Source: Cordia subcordata (Eukaryota > Streptophyta > Magnoliopsida > Boraginales > Cordiaceae). Taken from it: a DNA stretch of 64,000 nucleotides. This document shows, piece after piece, positions 28,059 through 40,330 of this stretch; positions within the stretch are counted from its first letter, which is position 1; each line of letters starts with the position of its first letter. The stretch is from NCBI GenBank assembly GCA_028554755.1, contig JAPTOF010000003.1, forward strand, positions 29,406,001 to 29,470,000, given 5' to 3'. The position numbers were made by a program, and so were the translations under genes. The notes under the pieces were generated by a model. That model searched no databases. It was not told the DNA's origin and saw nothing but the letters and a program-made list of their open reading frames with translations.

Positions 28059-31000
28059 CTACTCACCCTGATCTAGCAAATGGCTACAGTCGATACCCTT
28101 GTCTGACAATGCTTCGACTAGTCTAGGAAACAGCTTGCCAAGCATAATCTTGAAGCCAGTGGAGCTTCTTTTCTGGTTTTGTTGCTCAATTTTCTCCCAT
28201 CCAAACGGAGAACCTACAGGAGCTCCTCCCATATATGCTTTACAAGCTGATAAAATATCTTTGCAGCATCGATTGAAGTGCTCCTCAACAAGTGCCTCAA
28301 AATGCTGTACCAGTACAAAGAAAATTACATCAGATTTCAGATCCCTCACTATCTAAAAAGATGCAGTACAAGTTTTATTATCATCTCTGCTACTTCACAC
28401 TCAAGTAACAGGAATATTAACTAGTGTTATGGCGACAAGAAGATTTCCATTTGGCAATTAGTACTCTCAATTGGGAACCTCTTGTGTGAAGCATTAGTGC
28501 AAAATGAAATCTTTAACCCTTGATGATTCCACAAAGGCTTCTGCATAAGTATTGAAAATGCAGAAGCCAAAAGAGTAAAATAGAACTAAGCTAGATTTTC
28601 TAGAAAGAATAGATGCATAGTATTATGCAATTCCCAATTTAAGAGCCACAAATTTATTTTATCAAGATTATCTCCCTTCTAAAATTGTCACAAACGTTAA
28701 CAACATTTCCCAATTTATGTAAGCGGCTACAACAAAGTTACACTAGAGATTGCTAAATTTAATTATATCCTTTTACCTTTGGAGGCTTGCTTAGTATGTA
28801 TAACATGGACTTGCAGCTGACAAGAAATGCATTCTCATTATAGCTTACTGAGTTCTTCTCACCCTCAGCTTTTCCAATTTGCGAATCATACCCAGCCTCA
28901 TTAAAATAAGGCTTTTCATTAAGCACAAGGGCCTGAAGTGAGAGGAGAACTTGTAGAATTGTAGAACTTCCAGGATTCCAAACTTCACTTCCAGACCCTG
29001 TCCAAGTATTGAGAAGACTAAGACAGACTTTACCCGACTCGTACAGGTTGGGATTAAGACGGAGTCCGCTGGAGTTGTAGTGTACCATCTGGAAGAGTTC
29101 ACATTTCCAATACCATCTGTAAGAGTTCATATTCCCGATAATTGTGATAGATTAAATTCCCACAATATCCAGTGTGTGTAATTGACATATACGGTTGCGC
29201 TAGCATCTATCTTTAGAGAACAAAGAAAAAGGACTGATAACTTGAATCTCAAAAATGTCACAAAATATCTTCTCTTTTGAGAATGATTATACTTTGTTAA
29301 GCAATAATATTTTGAGTATGATTGTTAATTTGGTCAATCTGAAGAAGCAAGCAGTTAGAAATATTTCAGTTTACTAATGGTTGTAAAAATTATAGATACT
29401 ACTTACAGGTGGCTCAAAAGGGTATTCCAGTGGAAGACAGATGTCAAAGAAGAACAAACCATCATGATATGGTGTTCCAGGTGCACCAACAATTGCCGCT
29501 CGAAGTAAATCCATTCTTTCCTCATAGACACGGACATAGATGTCATCTGTCAAGATCAAGCAAGGACCGTGATATAAAAAGTGTAGAAGTATGTGCTACT
29601 TGAGAGCCTAGTCCTTTTTCCTTTCTGAATATGACATTGGCACATCCCTTTAATAGGCTTGCAATAAACTATGAAGTGCGAAAATGATATCTAGCATTTG
29701 CTTCACACTATAAAGCGACCTCCAGTATAAAATTACACGGTACAACCATCAAATTGTTTGTATAAACACATGACGAAGTTAAGTGACTACAATATTGAAA
29801 AGCATAGAAGCAGCTCCGGCTAAAGACAATCTCAAGATCGGTAATAGGTCTCTTACTTTCTCATGCATCCACAAAGTATATCATTTCCGTGCTATTGGAT
29901 ATCGTAAAACAGAAAAGAACAAGAAAGACTCACTTGGAAGTTCTTTCTCCAGAATGCTCCACTCTTGCTGGACTTTCTTCAGCCAACGATTTTTCACCTG
30001 CAAAAGAAGGAAACAATTAAAAACTAAATCAGAAAATCAACTTGTTGAAGGGGTAATTAGTTATAATTTATTTCAACCTGAGATAATTCCAGGGCCTTCC
30101 CAGCAGCATCAAGAAAATGGTGGTCCGAACAACCACTAACCATATCAAACTGTCTGAAGTTCTCCTGACCCAAGCTATGAGATGAAACAAGATCTCTTTC
30201 TACCTTAGCTTCTTGGACCCTCTGCTCTGAATTTTCTTTAAGTTCTTGCAAATCACCTTGCACTGATAGCGAGCCACCAGCCTGAATATATGAAAGTTCC
30301 AACACTTCCTTGTTGGTGGGAATCTCTGCTCTTTCAACATCTTCTGATACATGTTTGTATCTACCAAAGAATGACATGCCGAGGGACTGGAACAGGCTTG
30401 AGGTGATACTGGACAAAATCCCCATAGCACTTCGATGAAGGGAATAGGAGGTTGAATCACAGTCAGTCTTTTCACAATCTTCACTTCCACCATAGAAGCC
30501 AAATATTTCCTGACATACAAGCACCAGTAAGTCCATATGAAAAGTCATGTAAACTCCAACTGGAGATCATAGCTCATGCTAAAAAATATTATAATCCAGA
30601 TCTAGTTCACCCTGTATACTGTATATTTTATAAATGTCAGGTAACAAAGATCATCTTAACAGACCTATTAGTAGCGGAAGACATTTCACACGGTGGTAGT
30701 GGTTGTTGCTTCTAAGTTTTGCACATTATGAGGGCGGTAAAAGAAGATAAAATAGGCTATATTGTAAAGGACATAGAACAAATTTTTAAACCTCTCCAAT
30801 AGTGAGCTTATGAGGTAATTACTAAAAACTTGAGAAGATCTAGACTTAGTGGTTTCCTTATGCTTATCTTACTTTGTCAGGCGGAATACCCTCTCTCCAC
30901 CCCAAACCACCACCCACCTCCACCCCCATTTCCCAAGAATAACTGAAGAAGGAGCTCAAAGAATTAAATTTAACTCTTATTGAATTTATCTTCAAATGTA

Positions 31001-33609
31001 CATGAGGTTAGCAGGGCCAAGTACATAATAGACCATTTAGAGATGTCAAAGGCCTATCTCAAGATCCCAAGTAAAATGCTCAAAATAATTTCTTGTCCGC
31101 AGTCCAATTAACCCATGTTCAACTATGAAATACTTTCCTCGCACCTTATCTACTATGTCAATTGACTCTTAGGTTGATTTAATATATCGAAGAAAGGAGG
31201 GAAAGAGTATCACTCTCACCTTTGCTTTCAGTTGATAGGAATGATTTTCAGGTATAGTAGCCAGCTCACTTGATAGCTCTTCATGTTCATCATGGGGCAA
31301 AGAAGTGAAAGATAAACCTTCACATTTATCTATCCTGTAGATCTCATATGGTTTAACCTGTAATGATATTCATTAAATCAAGAACACATAACATCAGCAG
31401 CAGAGTTTACAAGAATGTTAGACATATGGGTTCAAAGCAGAATCTGTGTTTAAAGAATCAAGAAGAAATATGAAAAGAGAAAGATCTCTGTTTATTCATG
31501 AATATAGAGATATACAAGGGTATTTAACATATTGGTAGCCTATATGGTTTTTGAAGGATCAAAAATAATAAATAGCCCAAGAAGTAAGAAATGTCTCTGC
31601 TTAAGAATGAAAATAGAGTCCAGAGTATCAAACACATAAGTTCATGATATGTTAATAACCTTAGCATTGCCTAAACATAGTTTTCCATTCATAGGTTGCA
31701 GACTCTTACAACATTCACTAAGAGGATAATCGTTTTAACAACAAACAAATAAAATATATTAACCAGAAAAAATGGAGCAACAGATGAGCTGTTGGCATAC
31801 AAATAGGTATGTTTCAGAAAATTTTTAACCATCAGCCTAAAGAAAAAGGTAAATTGTTGGTCATGTAGCAACATTTGATGCCATAAAGCCATTGCGGAGT
31901 CTGCGACTAGTTCAAGTAATAAAGCTAACTTCATGGGGTTGGGATCTAACATCTCTGTCTATTGATAGGTGAGTGATGGAGTCTTTGCTGTATCATCAAT
32001 AAGTTAACTGGATTTCTAGTGCAATATTGAGAAAAAATAACAAAATATGAATCTCAAAGTATGACATTGATAACTTAGCCACAACCTCATGTAAGTAGGA
32101 CACTGAACAGCATACAAATGAAGAGGGTTAACAATTAATAAACTTTAGGAGGAAACATACCATGTTTGTGACACCAGTAGCCCATTTAACTTTAATATCC
32201 CCATCTTTGAAGCCAACTACAATGCCAATGCAAGAGAAATAATTGCAGCTGGGGTACCCATTCTGCTCTCTGCCATTTGCAATATGCTTAAGATGTATCT
32301 CTTCACCTATTATAATTTTTGAAATTTTCTGTTTTTCAGAACTTTCTTCACCAGCTAGATCAACCAATCCATCATTTTGCAGCCTAAATACTGCATCACC
32401 AAGGGAGAATGAGTAATCTGGATGCTCAACCAACTCATAGGCACTTACAGTTTCCTCTGTCTGTCCTCCCTCAGGTTTCTGCAGCCCACTTGGGGAGCAA
32501 TTAATCCATCTCACTTTCACAGTTCTTTCTTTGGCATCCACACTTCTTACGACACCCCATTGTTTCGCATTAGGGATGTGCATGTCATCACCTGTTCCAT
32601 TTTCCAGCACAAGTTGTTCTGGCCAAAAGTCATGAGCATCAACTACATTAACTGAAACGAGAGACTGTGAATCTAAACTAGAAGATCGGCTGCCATCCTG
32701 CCACAGAACATCAACTTTTCTCTTTGCCTTCACAATAACTGCAATGTCCTGAAAATTTGGTCTTCTTTGGGTCACATCTTCTGACCCTCCTTCACTAAGT
32801 CCACGAGTAGGGGGCCCAGAAAATGCCTGCTCTCTAGCACTCTTATGGTCAGCCACTGGAAGCAAACACCATTCACCAACCTGCCAGTTTGCATGGGAGA
32901 AACATGATAACAAAGTCAAGTCTTTTGAATTTTGCAAAGTTTGGGGAGCAGGCTCCTTCTCATCACCAGTCCTCGCACAACCAAGCCAATCAACATACAC
33001 AAGTCCAGCATCAACAGAACAGACAGTGCCCTTATCTCTGCTATCCTTTTGCGTGCCACATAACCATCCACTTGATTTGGACATAGACGAGGAGGGCTCA
33101 ACCTGCACGAGTTGTCCAGGATAGAAAGGATATTGTGAATCTTCAAGTAAATCTGGAGAAATGGGTATAAGTTTCTCGGGGCCAAGAGTGTTGAATTCAG
33201 ATTTCGTGCCATCATCAAACAATACTGTGACAAAATCAACAATTTTGTCCACTTTCCCAAGCCAGGCCCCCTTCACTACAAAATCACCAACGGAAATGGA
33301 ATGCATCCTTTGAAGATCTTTTGAATTCACACCTCGTATTTTGGTACCATTGATGTTCTCCAAGTCTACCATCATATCAACATTGACCACACGTCCCATC
33401 TGCCCGGATGGGTCTGTTACTAAGCACACTACATCACCATGTACAAATTCCCTATCGAATGACAGAAAATCGTCTATTTTATTGATTGATTCCTCAAGAT
33501 TTGAGAGAATGGAACACGCCTGTCCCCCATACAGAAACTCAACATCATCCTGATCCTCACTGACACTGCTCTCACTAAAACTATCAAAGTCACTCAGGAG
33601 CAAATCCAT
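28059..33609 (-). CDS. PHO2: Ubiquitin-conjugating enzyme E2 24, PHO2
   Basis: An unusually large E2 enzyme that restrains phosphate uptake and root-to-shoot loading by promoting degradation of PHO1 and PHT1 transporters at endomembranes; miR399 represses it under phosphate starvation. Seven coding exons: 33609-32161, 31357-31220, 30509-30078, 29997-29934, 29546-29407, 29088-28777 and 28304-28059. Joined, they give 926 residues (Arabidopsis about 907). The long N-terminal region has VEFLYGGQA, SYPGQLVQV-like and AHDFWPEQ blocks shared with PHO2. The UBC domain covers about 675-850, with ERMDLLRAAIVGAPGTPYHD and the active-site Cys at about 763 in ESGKVCLSLLNTW, matching Cys748 of Arabidopsis. 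The exon 3 donor (GTTGAA) is weak. No break was seen, and all junctions keep frame. The leader carries miR399 sites. UBC23 is a less likely alternative. Confidence 0.95.
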
Positions 33610-33634
33610 GATCCAGATGCTTATAGGAATGATT

Positions 33635-34023
33635 CTGCAATTGTTAGATTAACTTGAATTAGAAAAAGAATAGGCAACAGCACAGCCATACAAGCAAAAT
33701 CTAGAACAACAATGTCTTTCTATTGTGGTTATGTTTACTATCTCCATTTCTTTTTTATCTTGGTTCCCTAATTTAAAACCTCAAAGATTTCAACAGAAAA
33801 CCAATAAGAGAAAGAAAATTTCTGCAGGTTGTAGCTAAAGATAAGCACTAGACACAAGCACACTTTGTTGCATAAACATTGGTCCATTACTATTTTATAC
33901 TGACCAAGGAAGATACTGCTTAGAGAGCCAAAAGATACTTCTCAATGCTCCTAAAACTTAAGCTGAGAGTAGCATAAATGAAAATAGTCAAAACTAAGAG
34001 GTAATGATGTCAATGAGACATAC
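33635..34023 (-). other. PHO2 5' UTR intron
   Basis: On the minus strand, CAGTG|GTATGT (donor at 34,023) and AATTGCAG|AATC (acceptor, exon resuming at 33,634) define a 389-bp intron 25 bases upstream of the ATG. It separates the coding exon from the leader exon with the miR399 sites. Confidence 0.7.
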
Positions 34024-34217
34024 CACTGGATTTGAGATAAATCCTCAGTTCCGGCTTACTGATTTTGAGTGTCTATTTCTGCCCGGCCGGATCTCCAGTT
34101 AATCTCACAGCAGTGGAATAACCAAATTGCTAAAAATAATTTATAGCTTGAAACAGATTGTTTTGATCTTATGATTTAGAGATCAAAAGAGTGTCTCCAA
34201 GGAGTTGGAGATATGAT

Positions 34218-34235
34218 TGCTATAGGGGATTGCCC
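34218..34235 (-). promoter_or_regulatory. Degenerate miR399 target site (most 3' in the leader)
   Basis: The plus strand reads TGCTATAGGGGATTGCCC, which aligns to the miR399 sequence with three substitutions and one missing base. It lies 55 bases from the next, strong site. Probably a decayed or weak site. Confidence 0.5.
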
Positions 34236-34272
34236 TATAGAAATATAACGGAGTGTATAGAAGACTCCAAAT

Positions 34273-34293
34273 TGCCAAAGGAGATTTGCCCAA
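34273..34293 (-). promoter_or_regulatory. miR399 target site in PHO2 leader
   Basis: The plus strand TGCCAAAGGAGATTTGCCC (34,273-34,291) equals the first 19 bases of miR399. The PHO2 transcript (minus strand) is therefore perfectly complementary over positions 1-19, including the cleavage site opposite positions 10-11. Confidence 0.93.
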
Positions 34294-34489
34294 TCAAGGA
34301 CAGGCGTTCCCAAGGGAACAGCCAGATAACAATGTTCCAAAAGTTGAACTGCAAGCTCAGGTAAAATTCCAGCTTAGTTCTTTGTAACAGCTTGAACTGG
34401 AAATCCACACTGCTAGAAGGACCTTGAATATTATAGTTTCAAATGAAGAGCTGACCTCGATTAGCAGCCAACTTCAGGAAATCCAGATT

Positions 34490-34510
34490 TGCCAAAGGAG
34501 ATTTGCCCGA
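34490..34510 (-). promoter_or_regulatory. miR399 target site in PHO2 leader
   Basis: The plus strand TGCCAAAGGAGATTTGCCCG matches miR399f for 20 of 21 bases, so the transcript site is near-perfect and should be cleaved. Confidence 0.93.
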
Positions 34511-34582
34511 AGGAGTTAATGTTTCAAACAATGATATATCTTTTTTATTTTCTTTTTTTTTTTTTTTTTAATTATGCTAATC

Positions 34583-34614
34583 AGTCTGAAAGAAACTTTA
34601 TGTTCTTTCAGACT
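34583..34614 (-). other. Perfect 12-bp hairpin between miR399 sites
   Basis: AGTCTGAAAGAA (34,583-34,594) and its reverse complement TTCTTTCAGACT (34,603-34,614) enclose an 8-base loop. It lies between the miR399 sites at 34,490 and 34,627, next to a long A-rich tract in the transcript (plus-strand T run, about 34,552-34,569). Confidence 0.6.
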
Positions 34615-34626
34615 TTGAATAAATTC

Positions 34627-34647
34627 TGCCAGAGGAAATTTGCCCCA
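34627..34647 (-). promoter_or_regulatory. miR399 target site in PHO2 leader
   Basis: The plus strand TGCCAGAGGAAATTTGCCCC aligns to miR399 with changes at positions 6 and 11 plus the 3' end. It is still within the usual tolerance for plant targets. Confidence 0.85.
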
Positions 34648-34681
34648 GAATGAAGCCAAAGTCTGAGTCTGGTCCACCTGC

Positions 34682-34703
34682 TGTCAAAGAAGATAGGTTT
34701 GCC
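34682..34703 (-). promoter_or_regulatory. Degenerate miR399-like site (most 5')
   Basis: TGTCAAAGAAGATAGGTTTG (plus strand) resembles miR399 with substitutions and a small insertion. It is the fifth site-like segment in the leader, the number reported for Arabidopsis PHO2. A TTTGACAG acceptor-like sequence overlaps it on the minus strand, so it may even be intronic. Confidence 0.35.
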
Positions 34704-37700
34704 TTACATCGAGAGGTCATCAACCAAGAAGATAATGCCACTTAAAGTTTTCAGTAAGCCAAATAAATATCCGTTTGTATACACCGTGTGCAGTCAATCC
34801 CACAAAAAGCTCTTTAGAATGAGTCCACCTATGTCACAAAACAACAACAGCAGTAAGGTGAATATCCCCTGCTTTCTTCAGCTGGAACTTAGATAGTGAT
34901 GTCACTTCTCAGAAATCAAATGAACAAGCATGACCAGTTTAAGACGTTGATAAACTCCATAAGAACGACATCATTTGCATGCTATCAACTTGCAGAAAGA
35001 ACAAGAGAAATAAACCGATACCATGTATTCTATTTTTCCATTAACCATATCTGTGAAGATTTATGACATATTGAGGTGACAAGGGAAGGTAGGAACTAGG
35101 AAATAATCATTAAGGTGTAGAACAGTTTTAGTCTAGGGCCTGTCCATAATGGAAGGGGGAAAGGAAAAAGAAAACTATTTTCTAACAAATTCTCTCGACA
35201 AAAGAAAAAAATAATTTCACAAAATAAGTTCAAAACATTATCAATAAATAAAGAAAATTAAAAAGGAAAAAGGTTCAGAAACTACTTCCCGAAAGGATCT
35301 TCTCAGAATTTTCTTTTCAACTCCTAGTTACACCGAGTCCCAAAAGAATGAAACAGAACTGAATAGTATAGGTGCAGTTCAGGAACTACAACAGAAATGA
35401 AGCCAAGTATATGTAGTACTCCCTTACTTATTGTCTTCATGTACATAGATTCAAAGGGACAAGATAAAATTTGATCAAGCAGAATCCTCTTCAAGTCAAA
35501 ACGTTTTTCTTAGACTTGTGTTGTTTGTGACAGTTGTTTCAATGACAGAGCAACTTCAAAAACACATATCTATCATGGGGAAAAAGAGAAACTCAGAAAG
35601 GTTTCATTTTCATTCCGCTCTCCTAGTACGCAGAAGATCATTCAAGTATATATCATTTACTTCACGTAATCTAAGATTTATGTCCTTGTATGTCCTTGAA
35701 ATCATTCAAAATTTCATGACATGGTTTTTACTCATAGACCCTTAAAATATTCTCCTACTCCGCACAAATTGAGTTTTATGCTTAACATGAAAAAATGCAA
35801 AAAACCCATAATATGCTCTACTCATCCATGTATCCACAACCCCATAAACAATCTTTTTACAATCTTCCAGATATAAATTAAGCCCATGCAGGATAAAAGA
35901 AATAATTTACACTCAATTTGAACTTAACATACTTAAAATTCAATGTCTTTAACAGCTCGTATAATTGTAACAACGAAATCAAAAGGCAATATTTTACATT
36001 TTTACAAGAAACCATTTTTAACAGCATCAGAAAACATAGTAACAATACAAATTTGAAAAGCAAGAACTATAGAGCAAAGAAAGGTACCATTTTTTTCCCT
36101 TTTTGCAGCTTATCAAGACTCATTATTACAAAGTAACAAGCTCTTCTCTATGCTATGCTATGCCACCAATCCAGAAACCACAAGGAGATCAACTCAACTG
36201 AAGCAGACCATGAATAAAGAATCTTTGGGCAGAGCAGGCGGCCCCTACCTCCGTATCCTTCACTTTCACTTTCACTTTCCCCAGAAGAAATTTTTATTCT
36301 CTATGCTTATTTCCAAACAAGCAGTTGGTGTTCAGACAAGGAAAAGGCTAATAATTATGGGAATTTTAGAGAGGCCAACAAAACCTCCCCAAAACCCAAC
36401 CATTAATCCATTTTCCGAGGCTTGCGAACATGGCAAGTATGGTTTGATTTGCAGACACCACCACCCTCTTCTGTGATTTCTCTCTTCTATCAGTTCACTT
36501 TCTCTCTCATGTCTTACAGTGTGTTTGTGACAGTGTGTGTGTGTGTGCACTAGAGTGTGTACGTTAATTGCAGTTTGAGTGGGGTGGCAGCCAATTAGAT
36601 TATAAGCAGGAGGAAAGTGAAGTTTGATACTATACCATGAAGAATATACCAAAGTGTCTGTGTCTTTCTCTCCCTTTGCTGCATGTGTACACTTGCAACA
36701 CTCAAACCGTTAATGGACGAAATGACAAAAAACAACTTGGTAAAATACCATAGCAGTAAAAATTAAGGTCGAATTTGATCCCAGTTCTACTAAATACCCT
36801 CAACTTAACTAGAAGTTATTATTCAGGACGTACTATTAACTCAAAATTTATTAGTTAGTGGCCAAACTCCGCCGATTGTTCAGCTAATTGGGCTCCAATA
36901 ACTAAATTTTTCTTGTCACCAAAAAACAAAAAAGAAAAACCTTGGCTTTATTCTTCGAAAGTTTTTAGCCGTGGTTATCTAGGTACTTATAAATAATCAA
37001 AATAAAAAGTTAATAAAAAGAGTTTTTTTACTTGTTTATATTAGAGGTTGACCCGTATGATACACAAGTTCAGTTCTTAATTTAATTTATCAATAATGAA
37101 GCATGTTATGAAAAAAACTTATATTTTACATCAATTTATTAATATAATTTGAAGTACCAAAAATTAGTTATCATTTAACTAAAAATGATTAAGTATACAA
37201 ATCAAGAACAAACTAAAGTAACAAAAATAATATTTATGCTTAGTTGACAACGTAGGTTACAATTCCTGTACAATGGGCACCAACCATGCGTTAATTGTGG
37301 AATGCAGAATTGGATCATACAGACTGAGCTCAATGAATACTTGGTAAGCGATGTTACTTCAATTTTCTGGAGGGAAGTTCTTTAGTATTTGTAATTATTA
37401 CTTTCATATATAGTATAGATAAGCATTTAAATAAACACTACTAAATATCATTTTTAACTTGCTTTTGATTTTGTTCTTTTTTTTGGGTCTTATTGGTCAA
37501 TGCATTCATGATCCAATGTGAAAACAAGTTGGTAAAGCAACTTTTATTCTTTTATACTTTTGATCAAAATAAATTGACGATAAATAATTAAAAATAAGTG
37601 AGGGGTGCGTATATGGGTGGGTGAGGATTGTAACTTAGTTTACTGTACAAATACAAAAATACAATTTTGTATTCTTGAGAATTTAATTTTGGGTGTTATT

Positions 37701-38139
37701 TAAAATAATTATTGTAATGTTTGTCAAAACTGTATGATGGATTATATATTCTTTTCACATCTATAATTAATAGTTGAGATAACCTTTTACCATTAATAAC
37801 ATAATGAACATGATTGACCTCTGTTATTCTTAAAGCATAATGATTGATGTTCTACAAATGCCATGGAATTGTCCAACCTGTCTTTAAAATCACTGTTGAA
37901 GCCACTCTCTTGATTTAAACAGTTGCTATTGTTATTCAAAAGCCTAGGGTTCGGAGTGCGCTCATACATCCTTCATTACTAGTACCACTAAAGACATTTT
38001 CCATTTTTCTTTTATAACTTCCTTTTAAATCTAATGTGGAATAAAATTGTATAATTCAACATGTAGAAAAAGACATAAGGAAGGAACATTTAGGAGTGGT
38101 ACGTAAATGATGATTTCATCTAAAGAATTAAATTTGTTA

Positions 38140-38330
38140 ACAAGAATTTATTGAGCAAGTCTTATTAAGTGTAAGTGGGAGTTATATAATTATTTTGAAT
38201 TTTATACAAGATTAGTTTTAATGTTTTTAAACGAATGACAGTTAATTTGGAACCCATGACCTGAATTCTAATACTAACATAAATGATCACTCAGATTTAA
38301 AATTTTAATCTACCGTGAAGTACTTTTTAT
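38140..38330. repeat. Dispersed repeat, copy 2
   Basis: GTTTTAATGTTTTTAAACGA and the following ACCCATGACC..CTAATACTAACA stretch resemble 45,660-45,735. Noncoding. Confidence 0.4.
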
Positions 38331-39583
38331 CATCCATATATCACCCCACTGGATCAAAAAGTGAATTGATGTGAGTATACCATGAATATAGCTTTGCCGA
38401 GACATACGAGTCTATGAGGGGACTTTGCACAGTAATGGTTTTAATGTCACATTCTCAAAGTTAACCAGAATCTATGCTGATCAAGAATTACAATTTCCAA
38501 AAGTGATCATTTGACTTCTACATGCCACTGTTCGTGAAAATATTACAAAAAAGGGTCAAAGCTTTGGTAAAAGACTTATTCTTTATTAGTATATATATGT
38601 ATTGAGTTTTAGTCTTTTAGATGTTTAGTTCTTCATCTGCAGTTTAACTAGTACATTCTTGGATATGAGAAGTAATTTAAGTGATTGAAACTATTACTTT
38701 TATTAAAATTGATAATATGAGTTTGAGTCCAGTGTGAAGATCAGCAAGGGCTAAAATTAAAAGCAGGGATAAAAAGAAATTATAATGCATCTCTTAGTGT
38801 TTCTTTAATCTCATGTAAGTGCGCTGCACATGGGAAAATTTAGAATATGTTCGATGTACTGAAAGGCTAAATGGCATATACGTCACCTATTTATATATGG
38901 TGTTGTAACTATAAGAGAAAAAAAAGAAGAAAGAAATAGAAAAAAAAATGCAATGATCCATTTTGTGTGGCATAATATCTGCAATTTGATCTTTGTGGCC
39001 ATACCGTCTATATTTTAGATAACAGTACTACAGGAGTACATATATGTAATAACACGTACACTTATGTCCGAGTAAAAAAAAATTCCATGCAATATTGGGT
39101 GCAAATAATTTCTATTTTTTTTAAAAAAAAAAAAGCTTATTAGTAGCTAATAATTGAGTTTTCAAGCAAAAGCATTTGACCTTCAGAAAAAACAAAATAA
39201 TATTACAAAGGTTGATTTCACCACCTAACTGAAATCAGATTCCAAAGAAGAGTATTGGGAAAGAATTTGAGACTGCTTTTTTTTTTTTCCCTCCTTCCCA
39301 TTTGCGTAACTTTCTGACTTTTCGCGATCACACAGTAGACTACAGGAAATTAAACAATCTCGTAAAATAAAAGCAGTTAATGCACGAATATTTGCATATT
39401 ATTTTCTTTATGTGTGGTGTGGAATAATTAAGAAAAAGAAAAGTGACATATAAGCAAACAAAGGTCAACAAATACTTTGCCTTCTTTGGGGGCAATATTG
39501 ATCATGCATCATGGAGAATGATACTCTTGATGTGAACTCGAAGTGCTACTGAAAATGAGTTTTCGGATAACAAATCTATATAC

Positions 39584-39588
<5 letters not shown>

Positions 39589-39616
<28 letters not shown>
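39589..39616. repeat. (TA)n microsatellite
   Basis: Fourteen consecutive TA units in AT-rich spacer. Confidence 0.95.
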
Positions 39617-39623
<7 letters not shown>

Positions 39624-40096
39624 ATAAACTTTTTCTTTTTTGAAGGGGAAAAAAAAAAAGGAAACAAATATCCTCATATCAATCTATGTGCCCGATGATA
39701 ACGTATTTTTCTGGAATACGTTTTTTTAGTTCGTAGTGCGATGTTTGCATAGTTTGCTAATTATAAGAAAAGTGGTTGACTTGCTTCGTTGATGGATGTT
39801 TGCATAGTTTGCTACACAAGTGTTAGAAGTAAAGCAGTCTGATTGGCTTCTTTCAGGCGATGTAAGCCAATAGTTTAGGTCAAAAAGCATGCAACGTAAG
39901 TATGTGATGGAACTTTTTAGTTTTTTACTTTGATAACTTCAAACTTCCAAATCAAATGGTCTTGAATCATATCATAACGTTATAAAAAAGATCCTATATA
40001 GTAATAATGAATTATTCTATTCATGCTGTAATTGTATGGTAAATAATTTAGATAAACCCAAAGTAGTGTCCAATAACTTGGCTTACTGTTCTTTGC

Positions 40097-40330
40097 GTGG
40101 AACTTGAAGAAACAATAAGAAGAGGGGTTAACACTCTTGAAATGGAATCTGATTCTCAAGTTTTTGTCAGTTGGATGAAAGAAGTCAAAGTCAACATGCT
40201 GGACCTCTACAACCTTATATTGGGAAGTGCCAAAAGCTTCTTAGCTAGTCGGATTTTCCAATTAAGCATATTTTTCGAGAAGTCATTTGGCCAACTATGA
40301 TCTCCATGACTATCTATGGCATATACTAAC
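40097..40330 (+). pseudogene. RNase H-like (RVT_3) fragment of a retroelement
   Basis: The frame reads LEMESDSQVFVSWM, the central motif of plant RNase H-like domains (usually VESDSxxVVxxI), then LYNLILGSAKSFLAS. A frameshift near 40,245 moves the homology to another frame with IKHIFREV and a following tryptophan, the usual C-terminal motif. No start, upstream domain or reverse transcriptase is present. This is a short relic of a LINE or host RNase H-like gene. Confidence 0.6.

Larger units (their letters stand above)
34704..40096. other. PHO2 upstream region and gene-poor spacer
   Basis: No supported gene. The part up to about 36,650 probably includes further PHO2 leader and promoter; its TSS was not fixed. 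A short TG microsatellite lies near 36,530. From 36,700 the sequence is AT-rich spacer. A repeat-like block at 38,140-38,330 is listed separately. Confidence 0.5.

Noticed and set aside
36642..36649. GAATATAC, a match to the PHR1 site P1BS (GNATATNC) upstream of PHO2
   Set aside because: An 8-mer with two free positions is expected many times in 64 kb; a single copy is not evidence.
36332..36652. 106-residue minus-strand frame upstream of PHO2
   Set aside because: It covers a TG/CA microsatellite and low-complexity leader-like DNA; no domain.
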